Source: Paenibacillus sp. EZ-K15
Lineage (GTDB): Bacteria; Bacillota; Bacilli; Paenibacillales; Paenibacillaceae
Assembly: GCF_002573715.1 (NCBI RefSeq)
Contig: NZ_PDHM01000016.1
Span: 723,649-787,648, forward strand
DNA: 64,000 nt
Direction: 5' to 3'
The notes beneath the pieces are model-generated. The model ran no database searches, was not told where the DNA came from, and was given only the letters and a program-made list of their open reading frames with translations. Each line of letters begins with the position of its first letter. Position 1 is the first letter of the stretch. Positions 34,795 to 43,349 of the stretch are shown piece by piece. The position numbers and the translations under genes are program-made.

Positions 34795-35373
34795 TTAGCG
34801 TAATGCTCCTTCGAAAGACTGAGATCCAGCTACTACAAATAAAGCAATCTTCTTGGCGACTTCCTCTTTATTCGTGGTGACGCTACCTGTGGCCCATTGC
34901 AAGGCACCTTCATGAATGATTTGTGCAAAAATAGGCACAAACATGTTCTTTTCGTTATCGGTATACATTTGTTCCAAACTTTTCGACAAAAAAGCCTTCA
35001 ATTCATTTAGTATTTTTTCTTGCATTTGAGGTAAGACCAAGCCACCATAGCTGCTGCGACATTCAATGTTCGGTTGTTGATAGAAATCAGATACCGCTAA
35101 AACGAGTTGATGTATGCTGTCCTGATCGAATTTCACAATGCCTGAAGTATGGTTTTCGATAGAGGCTGAGGCTGAATCTCCCATAATATAATCCATTAAA
35201 TCGTATTTATCATTAAAGTGTGCGTAGAATGTAGCCCGATTAACTTGTGCTCCCTTTGTTATATCCGCAATTGTAATTTTTTCAAAATCCTTCTTAGAAA
35301 CCAAATTGTAATAAGCATTAATCAATGATTGTTTCGTTTGTGTCATTCGTATATTCCTTGCTTTTGTGGCCAT
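34795..35373 (-). CDS. TetR family regulator
   Basis: 192 residues. HTH: MTQTKQSLINAYYNLVSKKD, ITIADITKGAQVNRATFYAH, FNDKYDLMDY. The C-terminal domain has the TetR_C_33-like WATGSVTTNKEEVAKKIALF. The ATG at 35373 follows GAGGTG by six bases; a GTG at 35382 is possible. Its stop codon TAA lies inside a CTGCCCGTTAGCGTAATG repeat border (34788-34805), so the last residues (ALR) come from the repeat. No clear target gene is adjacent. Confidence 0.85.
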   Translation of the reverse strand: MATKARNIRMTQTKQSLINAYYNLVSKKDFEKITIADITKGAQVNRATFYAHFNDKYDLMDYIMGDSASASIENHTSGIVKFDQDSIHQLVLAVSDFYQQPNIECRSSYGGLVLPQMQEKILNELKAFLSKSLEQMYTDNEKNMFVPIFAQIIHEGALQWATGSVTTNKEEVAKKIALFVVAGSQSFEGALR

Positions 35374-35689
35374 TTCCTTCACCTCTAACCCAACAATTTA
35401 TTATTCTTGTGGCTATAGCAACATTCGCACAGGGTTGTTGATTGTTGCATTAAACCTTTGGCTGTATAGTTTTCATTAAAGCAACATATGTTTCTTTTAA
35501 TATATCATAGATAAGGAGCTACGATGATTATCGCTCGTCAAGACCTTTTGGTTTTTATAGGGAATTATACAACCATATTTGACACAATTTTTAATTGCAC
35601 ATCGTCTCACCCTTCGTTCAGTGCTATTGCTGGGATCATGACGAGCTGCTTCCTATGATCCACTCTATTCTATCCTTAGTTCAAGAAGC

Positions 35690-35732
35690 AACGGCAGCCG
35701 ATTGTCTGGTCGACTGCCGTTATTTCTTTATG
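35690..35732 (+). terminator. Hairpin with T-rich tail
   Basis: AACGGCAG and CTGCCGTT arms (35690-35697, 35714-35721) followed by ATTTCTTT. It sits in the 35.4-35.8 kb gap, which otherwise shows nothing beyond the promoter region of the TetR gene. Confidence 0.45.
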
Positions 35733-35839
35733 GGGTATCATTTCCTGATAATTCAATAAACCTTAATTCATTAGGTTAAGCCAATTGATCATTAATCAAT
35801 ATCATGAGTAAAATCGATTGTGCGTTATCCCTGCCTTGC

Positions 35840-36748
35840 CTACATATCCCCCTTTTGCATATTGCCCCGCTTTTGCAGTGATTTCATTTTGAGGTTTACA
35901 AGTGCAATACCTATGATAATTAGAATAAGTCCCACCACCATCTTGGTCGTAATCATTTCTCCCAAAAAGAGAACGCTGATCACGATCGCAATGAGCGGGA
36001 CCAGAAAATTAAACGATCCGATTTTGCCGGCTTCGCCCGATCTGACAAGCAGAAAGAAAACGAGCCAAGTCAAGGCCGTACAGAAGATTGCAATAACCGA
36101 TAACGTCGAGATAAACGTCTGGTTCCAAGCGATATCCGTCCAGTTTTCAACGGTAGTACCCGCTATCAACAATACAATTCCACCAAAAATCATCTGAAGG
36201 GTAGTCAACCAGATCGCATCGACTTTAGCAGATGTTTTCTTCATATAAATCGTACCGAATGTCCAAGTAATCGTGCTGGCTAAACCAAGCAAGATACCAA
36301 CGGTCGAGATATTTCCAGAGCCATCGTTTATGCTGATAACAGCGACTCCTATAAAGCCTAGAATCAAGCCGACTATTTTGAAACCGTTCATGGATTCACC
36401 TAACCACAACCAAGCTCCGATTCCGAGAAGAACGGGCTGCATGAACACGATCGTCGAAAATAAACCGGCAGGCATCATATTCAGTCCGAAGGTTTGAAAA
36501 CCGAAAAAGAGAATGATATTCAGCAAACCGGAGATCATGTAAATGTGCCAAGTATGCTTCAAATTAAGATATCTATAACGCGGTAAAGCGAAAAGAAGCA
36601 AAATCAGACCTCCAATCGTGATCCTTAAGCCGGCGAAAAGCAATGGGGGTGCAAATTCGAGTGCATATTTGGACAACGGCCAGTTCACACCCCACATTGC
36701 GACTAAAAAGGTTAACAGGATAACAGTAAGTGTTCGTGAAAGTTGCAT
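35840..36748 (-). CDS. EamA/DMT family transporter
   Basis: 302 residues, ten predicted membrane helices in two EamA repeats (about 8-140 and 150-290). MWGVNWPLSKYALEFAPPLL at the start and LGEMITTKMVVGLILIIIGI near the end are typical. These carriers export or import small metabolites such as amino acids. The ATG follows AAAGGAGCG. Divergent from a LysR regulator at 36850, which is the likely controller. Confidence 0.9.
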   Translation of the reverse strand: MQLSRTLTVILLTFLVAMWGVNWPLSKYALEFAPPLLFAGLRITIGGLILLLFALPRYRYLNLKHTWHIYMISGLLNIILFFGFQTFGLNMMPAGLFSTIVFMQPVLLGIGAWLWLGESMNGFKIVGLILGFIGVAVISINDGSGNISTVGILLGLASTITWTFGTIYMKKTSAKVDAIWLTTLQMIFGGIVLLIAGTTVENWTDIAWNQTFISTLSVIAIFCTALTWLVFFLLVRSGEAGKIGSFNFLVPLIAIVISVLFLGEMITTKMVVGLILIIIGIALVNLKMKSLQKRGNMQKGDM

Positions 36749-36849
36749 TTATCTTCAGCGCTCCTTTGTGTAATGGTGATTACCATGGTACAATAGATCA
36801 ACATATAAATAAAATGCATGTTTTTTATAAAGGAGATAACATAATTGTT

Positions 36850-37740
36850 ATGACACATTCGCAATTGATGTTGTTTGTGAAAATAGTCGAGACTGGTAGC
36901 TTTACCAAAGCCGGCGAGCAATTAAATATGACACAACCTGCCGTCAGCCGCGCCATCTCAACGCTTGAATCGGAATTGGGAGTCACTCTCATGATACGTG
37001 AACGAAAAAGCGGAGTTATTCTCACCGATATCGGCCTGCGCTTGCTTGCCATATTCAGAGAGATTTTGCATGGATACAATAAAGTAGAGCAGGAAGTAAC
37101 CGCTGAAAAAGGGTTTGAAGTTGGCACCGTTCGTGTCGGAGTATTCCCGATTGTGTCCGCGCACTTCTTGCCGAAAATATTGCGGATCATTGGGGAGAAC
37201 CATCCGGGGCTGACATTTGAACTGTTTGAAGGGACCATCGAAGAGATTAAAAAATGGCTAGATTCCAGAATAATCGATGTCGGTTGGATTATACCTCCGA
37301 GCAACGAACTTGAAACGATTCCGTTCTTTCGAGATGAACTATGCCTGGTCCATAGGGAGGATCATCCCTTGCAAAGCCGCCAAACCATTCATATTACGGA
37401 TCTGGACAATGAACCTATGATTGTGTGCAAAGGTGGGTTTGTAACACCCATTTTTGAGCTATTTAAGCAATTTGGAACCACTTTGTACGCCAAATATAAC
37501 GGCCACAACATAAACACGGCGTTGAGCATGATTCAAGAAGGGCTGGGAATTTCGATCGTATCGAAAACTTCTTTGTCGCTATCGACACTGCCACCTAATG
37601 TCCGCATCCGGACAATTAATCCGCAACCTTTTAGAGACATTCACTTGGCAGTTCCTTCATTAAAGGAGGCTTCACACGGGGCGAAACTGTTCCTTCAGAC
37701 TGCACGAGAGCTTTATTTATCCGGGGATCGGATCCACTAA
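36850..37740 (+). CDS. LysR family regulator
   Basis: 296 residues. N-terminal HTH (LMLFVKIVETGSFTKAGEQL, MTQPAVSRAISTLESELGV) and a periplasmic-binding-like effector domain (about 90-290) with VRVGVFPIVSAHFLPKIL and EGLGISIVSKTSL. The start at 36850 has AGGAG upstream at a long spacing of 14 bases; an earlier ATG at 36730 overlaps the transporter start and lacks a ribosome site. Divergent from the EamA transporter with a 100-base shared promoter. Confidence 0.9.
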   Translation: MTHSQLMLFVKIVETGSFTKAGEQLNMTQPAVSRAISTLESELGVTLMIRERKSGVILTDIGLRLLAIFREILHGYNKVEQEVTAEKGFEVGTVRVGVFPIVSAHFLPKILRIIGENHPGLTFELFEGTIEEIKKWLDSRIIDVGWIIPPSNELETIPFFRDELCLVHREDHPLQSRQTIHITDLDNEPMIVCKGGFVTPIFELFKQFGTTLYAKYNGHNINTALSMIQEGLGISIVSKTSLSLSTLPPNVRIRTINPQPFRDIHLAVPSLKEASHGAKLFLQTARELYLSGDRIH

Positions 37741-37865
37741 TGTGCAATTTTCGCGCATGACAGAAGACTCTCAAGGCATCGTAGTACCCCAAATAATTAA
37801 AGAATAGTATTTTTAAAATCCTCAACAATAGTTTTCTTTTTGTACTTGTTCGATTTCGAATATCA

Positions 37866-38026
37866 ATGCTAATGACATTGCATGGATACATAGTTAGATG
37901 CTTATCTAATCGGTAATCGGCTCATGTTCTTGTTCTTTACGGCAATCGGTACAAGTTCTTGTCCCCCGACAAATATGTATCTCGTGCTAGCGACTTTCTT
38001 TGGGATCATCTACTTGTCCCTCGACA
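37866..38026 (+). repeat. Family A repeat, copy 8 (internal deletion)
   Basis: Left part with CATTGCATGGATACATAG, two direct boxes, then CCCGACA, then directly AGCGACTTTCTTTGGGAT, the last box and CGACA. The inverted box and one hairpin arm are missing. Confidence 0.88.
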
Positions 38027-38047
38027 CTTCTTGTGTCCAATAAATAA

Positions 38048-38130
38048 AGCAGCGACAGAACAAGACTTGATAAATAAAGTCTCAGACTGCCGCTGTTGTT
38101 GTTCTATTATCGTTTCCCGTTAGTTTAGTC
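38048..38130 (+). repeat. Family B hairpin repeat
   Basis: AGCAGCGACAG pairs with CGCTGTT around an inner AGACT...AGTCT stem, followed by ATTATCGTTTCCCGTTAG. The lower stem resembles 30353 and 60041. Confidence 0.6.
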
Positions 38131-38242
38131 AAGGATGCTACGAAAAATCTATATATTTCGGTTTTCATATTAAGATTAATGCCCAATTGAAGGATTTAAT
38201 GAAAATAAATTAAAAACTACCATCATATTTTAACAAAAAAAT

Positions 38243-39166
38243 TTACTGAACATGTGTTTCCGATTTGAAATCATTTTGACTTAAAAATTTCATTAAATCA
38301 TTACTCAGCTGCACAATCTCATTGTTAGCATTATTCGCATAATCCGGCAACATCATATCCCTAACCATTTTAGTTCGTAGCCATGTCATAAAGAAAAGAT
38401 CCAAAAATAAGTTTGGAAATTTAAGCACCATTTTAAGCATTGGTGGATCAATTGAAACGCCAGCTTTTTGTATTGCCCTTAGATACGCTTTTAAAGTGAC
38501 TGTTATTTTGCGTGCCGTCTTTCTGGTTCTGGCTGTTTTTTTGTCAATTATCTTATTCTCAGAATGCAAAACGCTCATCATGGCAATGTCTGATACGGAA
38601 TGTGTGATTAGATACGCTTGCATATCCTTTTTAATAACGTAGGGAAGCTTTGCTGTTTTAAATAATTTTGCGAGGTTTTCTATGCGTTCTGTCACTACAC
38701 CATTAATTTCTCCAAATGCAGTTGCCACTATAATCTTTGGTAGAAATCGAGCATGCAATACTCCATCTTTAATCTGTCCACCGAAGCCGGGAAAAGCTGG
38801 TAAAAGTCTATCCCCTACGATATCCAGCCACGAAGAAAATCCAATTGAATTACTAGTCATCGTAACTATATTTTTGCTTTGATTATCTTTTAGCGCTAAC
38901 AACGCTGATTCGGACCGATCATAACGAACGGTAACGAAAATAAAATCGTATACATCGTCATTTTCGAGCGTATCAATGACATTCACTTGTATCGATCTAA
39001 CTGTACCTTTTTCTTTATATTGCAGGCCATTTTCTCTTAATGATTTAAATCTATTAGAATGTGCAAACAGGCTAACGTCAAACCCTGCTTCAATAAGCTT
39101 AATTGCGTACATGCTCCCGATGACACCTGCACCAAAAATTAAAATTCTATCTTGTTTTGCTGACAT
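38243..39166 (-). CDS. Ketopantoate reductase-like oxidoreductase (ApbA/PanE)
   Basis: 307 residues. NADP site ILIFGAGVIGSMYAIKLIEA, FIFVTVRYDRSESALLAL, TMTSNSIG and a helical C-terminal domain. Distantly similar to the reductase at 25164. The ATG at 39166 follows GGGGTGG by five bases. A TetR gene is divergently placed at 39315, with a perfect palindrome ACAACATGTTGT between them. This repeats the arrangement at 25-27 kb, so it is a second reductase/TetR module, perhaps for another carbonyl compound. Confidence 0.83.
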   Translation of the reverse strand: MSAKQDRILIFGAGVIGSMYAIKLIEAGFDVSLFAHSNRFKSLRENGLQYKEKGTVRSIQVNVIDTLENDDVYDFIFVTVRYDRSESALLALKDNQSKNIVTMTSNSIGFSSWLDIVGDRLLPAFPGFGGQIKDGVLHARFLPKIIVATAFGEINGVVTERIENLAKLFKTAKLPYVIKKDMQAYLITHSVSDIAMMSVLHSENKIIDKKTARTRKTARKITVTLKAYLRAIQKAGVSIDPPMLKMVLKFPNLFLDLFFMTWLRTKMVRDMMLPDYANNANNEIVQLSNDLMKFLSQNDFKSETHVQ

Positions 39167-39208
39167 TAAAACCACCCCTACTTATTAACATTTCCTTTTG
39201 ATTATCAG

Positions 39209-39220
39209 ACAACATGTTGT
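39209..39220. promoter_or_regulatory. Palindrome in reductase/TetR divergent promoter
   Basis: ACAACATGTTGT is a perfect 12-base palindrome midway between the two divergent starts (39166 and 39315). This is the expected place for a TetR operator controlling both genes. Binding is inferred. Confidence 0.55.
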
Positions 39221-39314
39221 ATGATGTGATTGTAAATCTTTATTATTCCTTGATCAACCATCAGTTTTTTATTATTTGTCGGATGATATTCTTATTCGCT
39301 AGTAGGAGGGAATC

Positions 39315-39866
39315 ATGAAAAAGCAACCCCAAATAACGGAGAAAACAAGACAAAAGTTTGTAGAAGTTTTTTGTGAGTTATATAGCCAAAAGCCGATTGA
39401 GAAAATTTCGGTTCAGGAAATTGCGAATAAGTCAGGATATAACCGCAGCACCTTTTATCAATACTTTACTGACATTTACGAATTGTTAGACTCCGTTGAA
39501 AATGACTTATTAAATGACATGAAAAAAGAATTGGCGAATAAAGAGCTACCGATGCATACGGTTCAAGATACGCTCTATTGTCTGGACAAAAGAGAACATC
39601 TCCTGGTTCTTAATGCCATTTTGGGTGATTATGGAAGTGCCCGTTTTTTAAAACGCTTAAAAAAAGAAATCACTTTAGATCAATTAGAATTAAACGTTCC
39701 GCAAAACCATTCCTTAACGCCATACTTAATTGAGTTTTACCTGACAACTTCCCTTTCTTTATTTCGTCTTTGGCTCCAGCGTCAAAAGGATTTATCGTCA
39801 GAAGAATTTTTCAAGTTAGTGGAGAACCTATATTCAAGAGGGATTACGCCCTATTTTAAAGAATGA
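39315..39866 (+). CDS. TetR family regulator
   Basis: 183 residues. HTH: TRQKFVEVFCELYSQKPIEK, ISVQEIANKSGYNRSTFYQY, FTDIYELLDSVE. The C-terminal domain is of the TetR_C_7 type (YLIEFYLTTSLSLFRLWLQR). The ATG follows GTAGGAGGG. Divergent from the PanE-like reductase. The 295 bases downstream hold no gene. Confidence 0.9.
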   Translation: MKKQPQITEKTRQKFVEVFCELYSQKPIEKISVQEIANKSGYNRSTFYQYFTDIYELLDSVENDLLNDMKKELANKELPMHTVQDTLYCLDKREHLLVLNAILGDYGSARFLKRLKKEITLDQLELNVPQNHSLTPYLIEFYLTTSLSLFRLWLQRQKDLSSEEFFKLVENLYSRGITPYFKE

Positions 39867-40161
39867 GTCTGTCATTCAAACCAAATCCATATGTTGTATA
39901 ACAATAAGATAGCATTGAAGACGCATATGTTCGTGAACCTGTTGATAAAACAAAATAGCATAACCAGGAAGAAGTGTTGCTGATAGCTTGACAATTCGTC
40001 AATATGAAAAAACTCCCCTCACAGTAACAGGATTTATTATTTCACCTGTCTACCGTATGGGGAGAATACAACTTTTAGGAATAAGGTCTTAATGTTGTAA
40101 TAACATTTGGCTAACTGTGACAGAAGAAGTTATCACTATTGTTAAGCTAGATACACTTGTA

Positions 40162-40530
40162 TTAGGCTTTACTGTGAAGGGTAACTAGGTAACCGTCTGG
40201 GTCGGCAAATGTAAAAGTTCGTCCGAATGGTCCATCTATTGGTGAGGATGTAATCTTTACGCCTGCTGCAATAAGCTTGTCGTGGATTTCTTGTGTATTA
40301 GGGGCAAGAAGCCACAGAGCGACACCAAGTCCAGGCTGAGTACCTGAACCGAGTTCTGTTTCAGGCAACAGGTCACGAAGAGCAAATGCAATAGGCTTTG
40401 TTTCAAAGACTACAGCATGAGGTGGCCCTGCCTGTGATCGAACCAGTCCAAGATAGTTTTGATAGAATTCTGCAGAGCTTTCAAGATTACTCACTTGAAG
40501 TGAAATGAAGTCGGGTCCAATTGCTGACAT
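40162..40530 (-). CDS. VOC (glyoxalase/bleomycin resistance) family protein
   Basis: 122 residues in two beta-alpha-beta-beta-beta modules: DFISLQVSNLESSAEFYQNY, then GVALWLLAPNTQEIHDKLIA and GRTFTFADPDGYLVTLHSKA. Such proteins bind metals or small toxic molecules, and the precise role is open. The ATG follows AAAGGAGG. Single gene. The 40.55-40.98 kb region downstream shows nothing I can assign beyond an imperfect CTACTGCC...GTCAGTAG hairpin at 40867-40892. Confidence 0.87.
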   Translation of the reverse strand: MSAIGPDFISLQVSNLESSAEFYQNYLGLVRSQAGPPHAVVFETKPIAFALRDLLPETELGSGTQPGLGVALWLLAPNTQEIHDKLIAAGVKITSSPIDGPFGRTFTFADPDGYLVTLHSKA

Positions 40531-40981
40531 AATGTTAATGTCCTCCTTTGTTATATGGGGTTGTTATGTTATTAGTTGTAATACTGACATCAATCACAGA
40601 TAGATTTGGATACTTCTCCAGGGATCTTTTCAAGGAAACCGCCAATACAATGCACATGTCAATGGAAGCTCTTTGTGACCATACGGCATAACTATAACGC
40701 ACTATTCGTGTCTAGAGCTTTTGTTTCAAAAGCCAGAGCTCTCTACTCATAACTCGCTCGTAGGTTATTTGCCATCGCCTCGAAATAAGCATCGGCGATC
40801 CATTCGTTTCATTATAGAGTCATGTAAATAACCTCACTCTCACTTTGGATGTCTTGATTATACAAGCCCCCTACTGCCAACAGTATGTCAGTAGTCCCAT
40901 AGATGAGTTAGAAGATAAAATTAAGTTTCTGGTGAGAAAGATGGAGGTGTTATTTTGTTTACGAGTCCCTCCATTTACTTT

Positions 40982-41176
40982 CTGCCTATTAGCTTAATGA
41001 ATTAACGGCCGTTAATTCATTAAATAGATATCTAATCGGTAATCAGCCTATGTTCTTGTCCATTCCGGCAATCGGTACAAGTTCTTGTCCTTGGCTCGGG
41101 ACACGAACTTGTGCCGATAAAATAAAAAAGCCGCTAATAGCGACTTTCAAAGGGACCATGTTCTTGTCCACCGACA
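40982..41176 (+). repeat. Family A repeat, copy 9 (full)
   Basis: CTGCCTATTAGCTTAATGA border, two direct TTCTTGTCC boxes, inverted GGACACGAACTTG, the GCCGCTAATAGCGAC hairpin, last box and CGACA. Confidence 0.93.
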
Positions 41177-41226
41177 TACTTCTACTCAGGCCATCCTTTT
41201 CAGGATGGCCCCTTCTGTCTTGAAAC

Positions 41227-41433
41227 TTAATCTCTGCCGGTCAACAGTCGTCTTCCTAACTGCAGTTGGGCTTCAAGTTCGATCCTGTTTTTGCAATCTT
41301 CGCAGCAATGCATTCCTTTGAAATTTCGTTTCACACGGTCGTAAGCTTGAGTCCCCTCAATGACATAAAACTCTCTTCTGCAACTATTACAGGTGGAACG
41401 AAAACGAAAAACTCCATCGATTTGTTCTTGCAT
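41227..41433 (-). CDS. Small zinc-ribbon protein, YlaI/DUF2197-like
   Basis: 68 residues with two Cys pairs (STCNSCRREFYVIEGTQAYD, then HCCEDCKNRIELEAQLQL) that could bind one zinc ion. The spacing recalls YlaI/DUF2197 proteins of Bacillota, whose role is unknown. The ATG at 41433 follows GGGAGGGG. Divergent from the TetR gene at 41578, with a 31-base palindrome between them. Confidence 0.7.
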   Translation of the reverse strand: MQEQIDGVFRFRSTCNSCRREFYVIEGTQAYDRVKRNFKGMHCCEDCKNRIELEAQLQLGRRLLTGRD

Positions 41434-41519
41434 TGAATCCCCTCCCGTCAATCAAGTCAAAGCCCAGTACTATTGACGTGATAACTGCGACGCGATATAA
41501 CTGAATAAAATCTAAATAA

Positions 41520-41550
41520 CACACTGTATTAATTATTTTAATGCAGTGTG
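41520..41550. promoter_or_regulatory. 31-bp operator-like palindrome
   Basis: CACACTGTATTAA and TTAATGCAGTGTG are complementary at 12 of 13 positions around a five-base centre. It lies 28 bases upstream of the TetR TTG start and about 87 from the divergent zinc-ribbon gene. Size and place suit an autoregulatory TetR operator. Confidence 0.7.
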
Positions 41551-41577
41551 CTAAATAAAACAAGGGGGCGTTTACCG

Positions 41578-42171
41578 TTGCCGAAAGTCGTGGACCACGA
41601 ACAAAAGAGAAAACTAATCGCCGAATCAGCATGGAATATCATTGAAGAAAAAGGGGTTGAACATGCGTCAATCCGTGCCGTTGCAGCTGCAGCAGGGTTG
41701 TCACCCGGCGCATTGCGGCATTATTTTTCAACACAGGACGAACTGTTGCTATTTATCGTAGACTATTATTTGACAAGAGGAGTTGCCAGAGCAGAAGAGC
41801 GCTTGGAAATAAGCCCTATTCCGATGAAGGCTGCGAGGGAAATTCTGTTACAACTGCTTCCTTTGGATGCGGAAAAACGAACTGCCGTCGGCGTCTGGTG
41901 GATCTTCGCCATCCGATCCCTCACGAGTTTGGCATTACAAGCTAAAAAAGACGAGCTCACGGACGGACTCCACTACCTGACTAAAGCTGTCCTTGAAATT
42001 CTAGCTAAGGCGAAGCTTCTCCCCTCTTCGGTGGACATTCAACTCGAAACATTAAGATTGGCCTCGATTGTCGAAGGCTTGACGATACTCGCATTGCTCC
42101 GCCCGGAGCTATACACACCGGAGACCGTTGAGCAGATCGTCACCCGCCATCTTCAGGAGCTATGCTCGTAA
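41578..42171 (+). CDS. TetR family regulator (BetI-like)
   Basis: About 197 residues starting with TTG at 41578, after AAGGGGGCG; an in-frame upstream ATG at 41548 lies inside the palindrome and is unlikely. HTH: RKLIAESAWNIIEEKGVEHA, SIRAVAAAAGLSPGALRHYF. The C-terminal region (LLQLLPLDAEKRTAVGVWWI) belongs to the BetI/TetR_C_6 type. Probably autoregulated through the palindrome. No transporter or enzyme target is adjacent. Confidence 0.9.
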   Translation: MPKVVDHEQKRKLIAESAWNIIEEKGVEHASIRAVAAAAGLSPGALRHYFSTQDELLLFIVDYYLTRGVARAEERLEISPIPMKAAREILLQLLPLDAEKRTAVGVWWIFAIRSLTSLALQAKKDELTDGLHYLTKAVLEILAKAKLLPSSVDIQLETLRLASIVEGLTILALLRPELYTPETVEQIVTRHLQELCS

Positions 42172-42260
42172 GCTACGGATGGATGAGCACATAGACGATT
42201 CCCGAAAAAAACTTGCCGTTACTTATGGTACGATACTCCGTGTTTTGATCTTCAATTAAT

Positions 42261-42454
42261 CTGCCCGTTAGCCTAATGAAATTGCATGGAAACATAGTTA
42301 GATATTTATCTAATCGGTAATCGGCTCATGTTTTGTCCTTTTCGGCAATAGGTACAAGTTCTTGTCCTAGACTGGGGACAAGAACTTGTACCGATAAAAC
42401 AAAAAAACGCTAAATTAGCGACTTTCTTTGGGATCATCTTCTTGTCCCTCGACA
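42261..42454 (+). repeat. Family A repeat, copy 10 (full)
   Basis: CTGCCCGTTAGCCTAATGA border, boxes TGTTTTGTCC and TTCTTGTCC, inverted GGACAAGAACTTG, CGCTAAATTAGCG hairpin, last box and CGACA. Confidence 0.93.
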
Positions 42455-42527
42455 TTTATTTATGGATTTCACAATTGCGTGTTTGCCACGATCGATTCCT
42501 GTCATGATCGTACTCTTGAATGAATAT

Positions 42528-42558
42528 AACCCCGTCATAAAAACATGACGGGGTTTTT
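42528..42558. terminator. Bidirectional terminator
   Basis: AACCCCGTCAT and ATGACGGGGTT flank AAAAAC, with TTT on the plus side. It ends the minus-strand gene at 42618 and may also stop plus-strand transcripts from the TetR gene. Confidence 0.75.
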
Positions 42559-42617
42559 AGACTTTTAATTTTGAAACGTGACAATCCGACGTATTGGTTG
42601 AATTTTCTTGTTCGTGA

Positions 42618-43331
42618 TCAATCGTTTAAATCATCGCGGTCAGTAATATGTATAACAAAAGCATACGAGGTATATCCTGTCTCCCAGTTTGAATTAACTA
42701 AGATGGTATAAACCCCCAGTTCCGTTGGCAGCTGTACTCGCTGATTAACCGCCATCATTTCAACATACTGCTCTGTGCCGTTGCCCGAATCAAAGACGTT
42801 GAATATCTTCAATCCGTCAGGCTCCAATCCAGCCGGATAAGTTATGACAATATTTGAGCCAGGCTTCACGCTAACCGGCGGATACCCGGCTTCAGACACC
42901 CATTGCTCTACCGGATCGTTCACTTCCAGGCATCCATTCCAGCAAGAGCTTCCCTGCAGCAGCGGTATCTCCTGCATCCATACGGTACCATCCTTGTACT
43001 CGTTCTCATAAGCAATGGACGGAACGGGTGCCTCTATTTGTTCATCGAATGCTAAGCTTTGCTGCTTGATCGAGATTAATTCCTTGTTCTCATCATAATA
43101 AACTTCGGAATGCATTTCTTCCCCTACAAGGCGAAGCGGGACGTAGATGTTTCCGTTGTAGTTAATTACAGGAAGCCTGACGGTTTTACCGTTAATCTCA
43201 AATTTCCCGGATGACAGGAAGTCAATCGAGGAGCTTGCGCCGTAAGCGGCCAAACCGATAACAGCTAACAAACCGAACCATATCCATACCCATACATATT
43301 TCCGCAAATCGCCCTCTATGCCCCCTTCCAT
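42618..43331 (-). CDS. Membrane-anchored protein with stalk domain
   Basis: 237 residues. One N-terminal membrane helix (WVWIWFGLLAVIGLAAYG) and then a copper-amine-oxidase-N / stalk domain (about 40-90: FEINGKTVRLPVINYNGNIY, VPLRLVGEEM). The outer part has two close cysteines (SSCWNGCLEV) and an Ig-like end. Faces the cell exterior. It starts 18 bases after the histidine kinase stop, so it belongs to the VanRS-like operon. It may sense or modulate the envelope signal; that is inference. A TTG start about 30 bases in is possible. Confidence 0.72.
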   Translation of the reverse strand: MEGGIEGDLRKYVWVWIWFGLLAVIGLAAYGASSSIDFLSSGKFEINGKTVRLPVINYNGNIYVPLRLVGEEMHSEVYYDENKELISIKQQSLAFDEQIEAPVPSIAYENEYKDGTVWMQEIPLLQGSSCWNGCLEVNDPVEQWVSEAGYPPVSVKPGSNIVITYPAGLEPDGLKIFNVFDSGNGTEQYVEMMAVNQRVQLPTELGVYTILVNSNWETGYTSYAFVIHITDRDDLND

Positions 43332-43349
43332 AGTCGGTCATACCATTTT

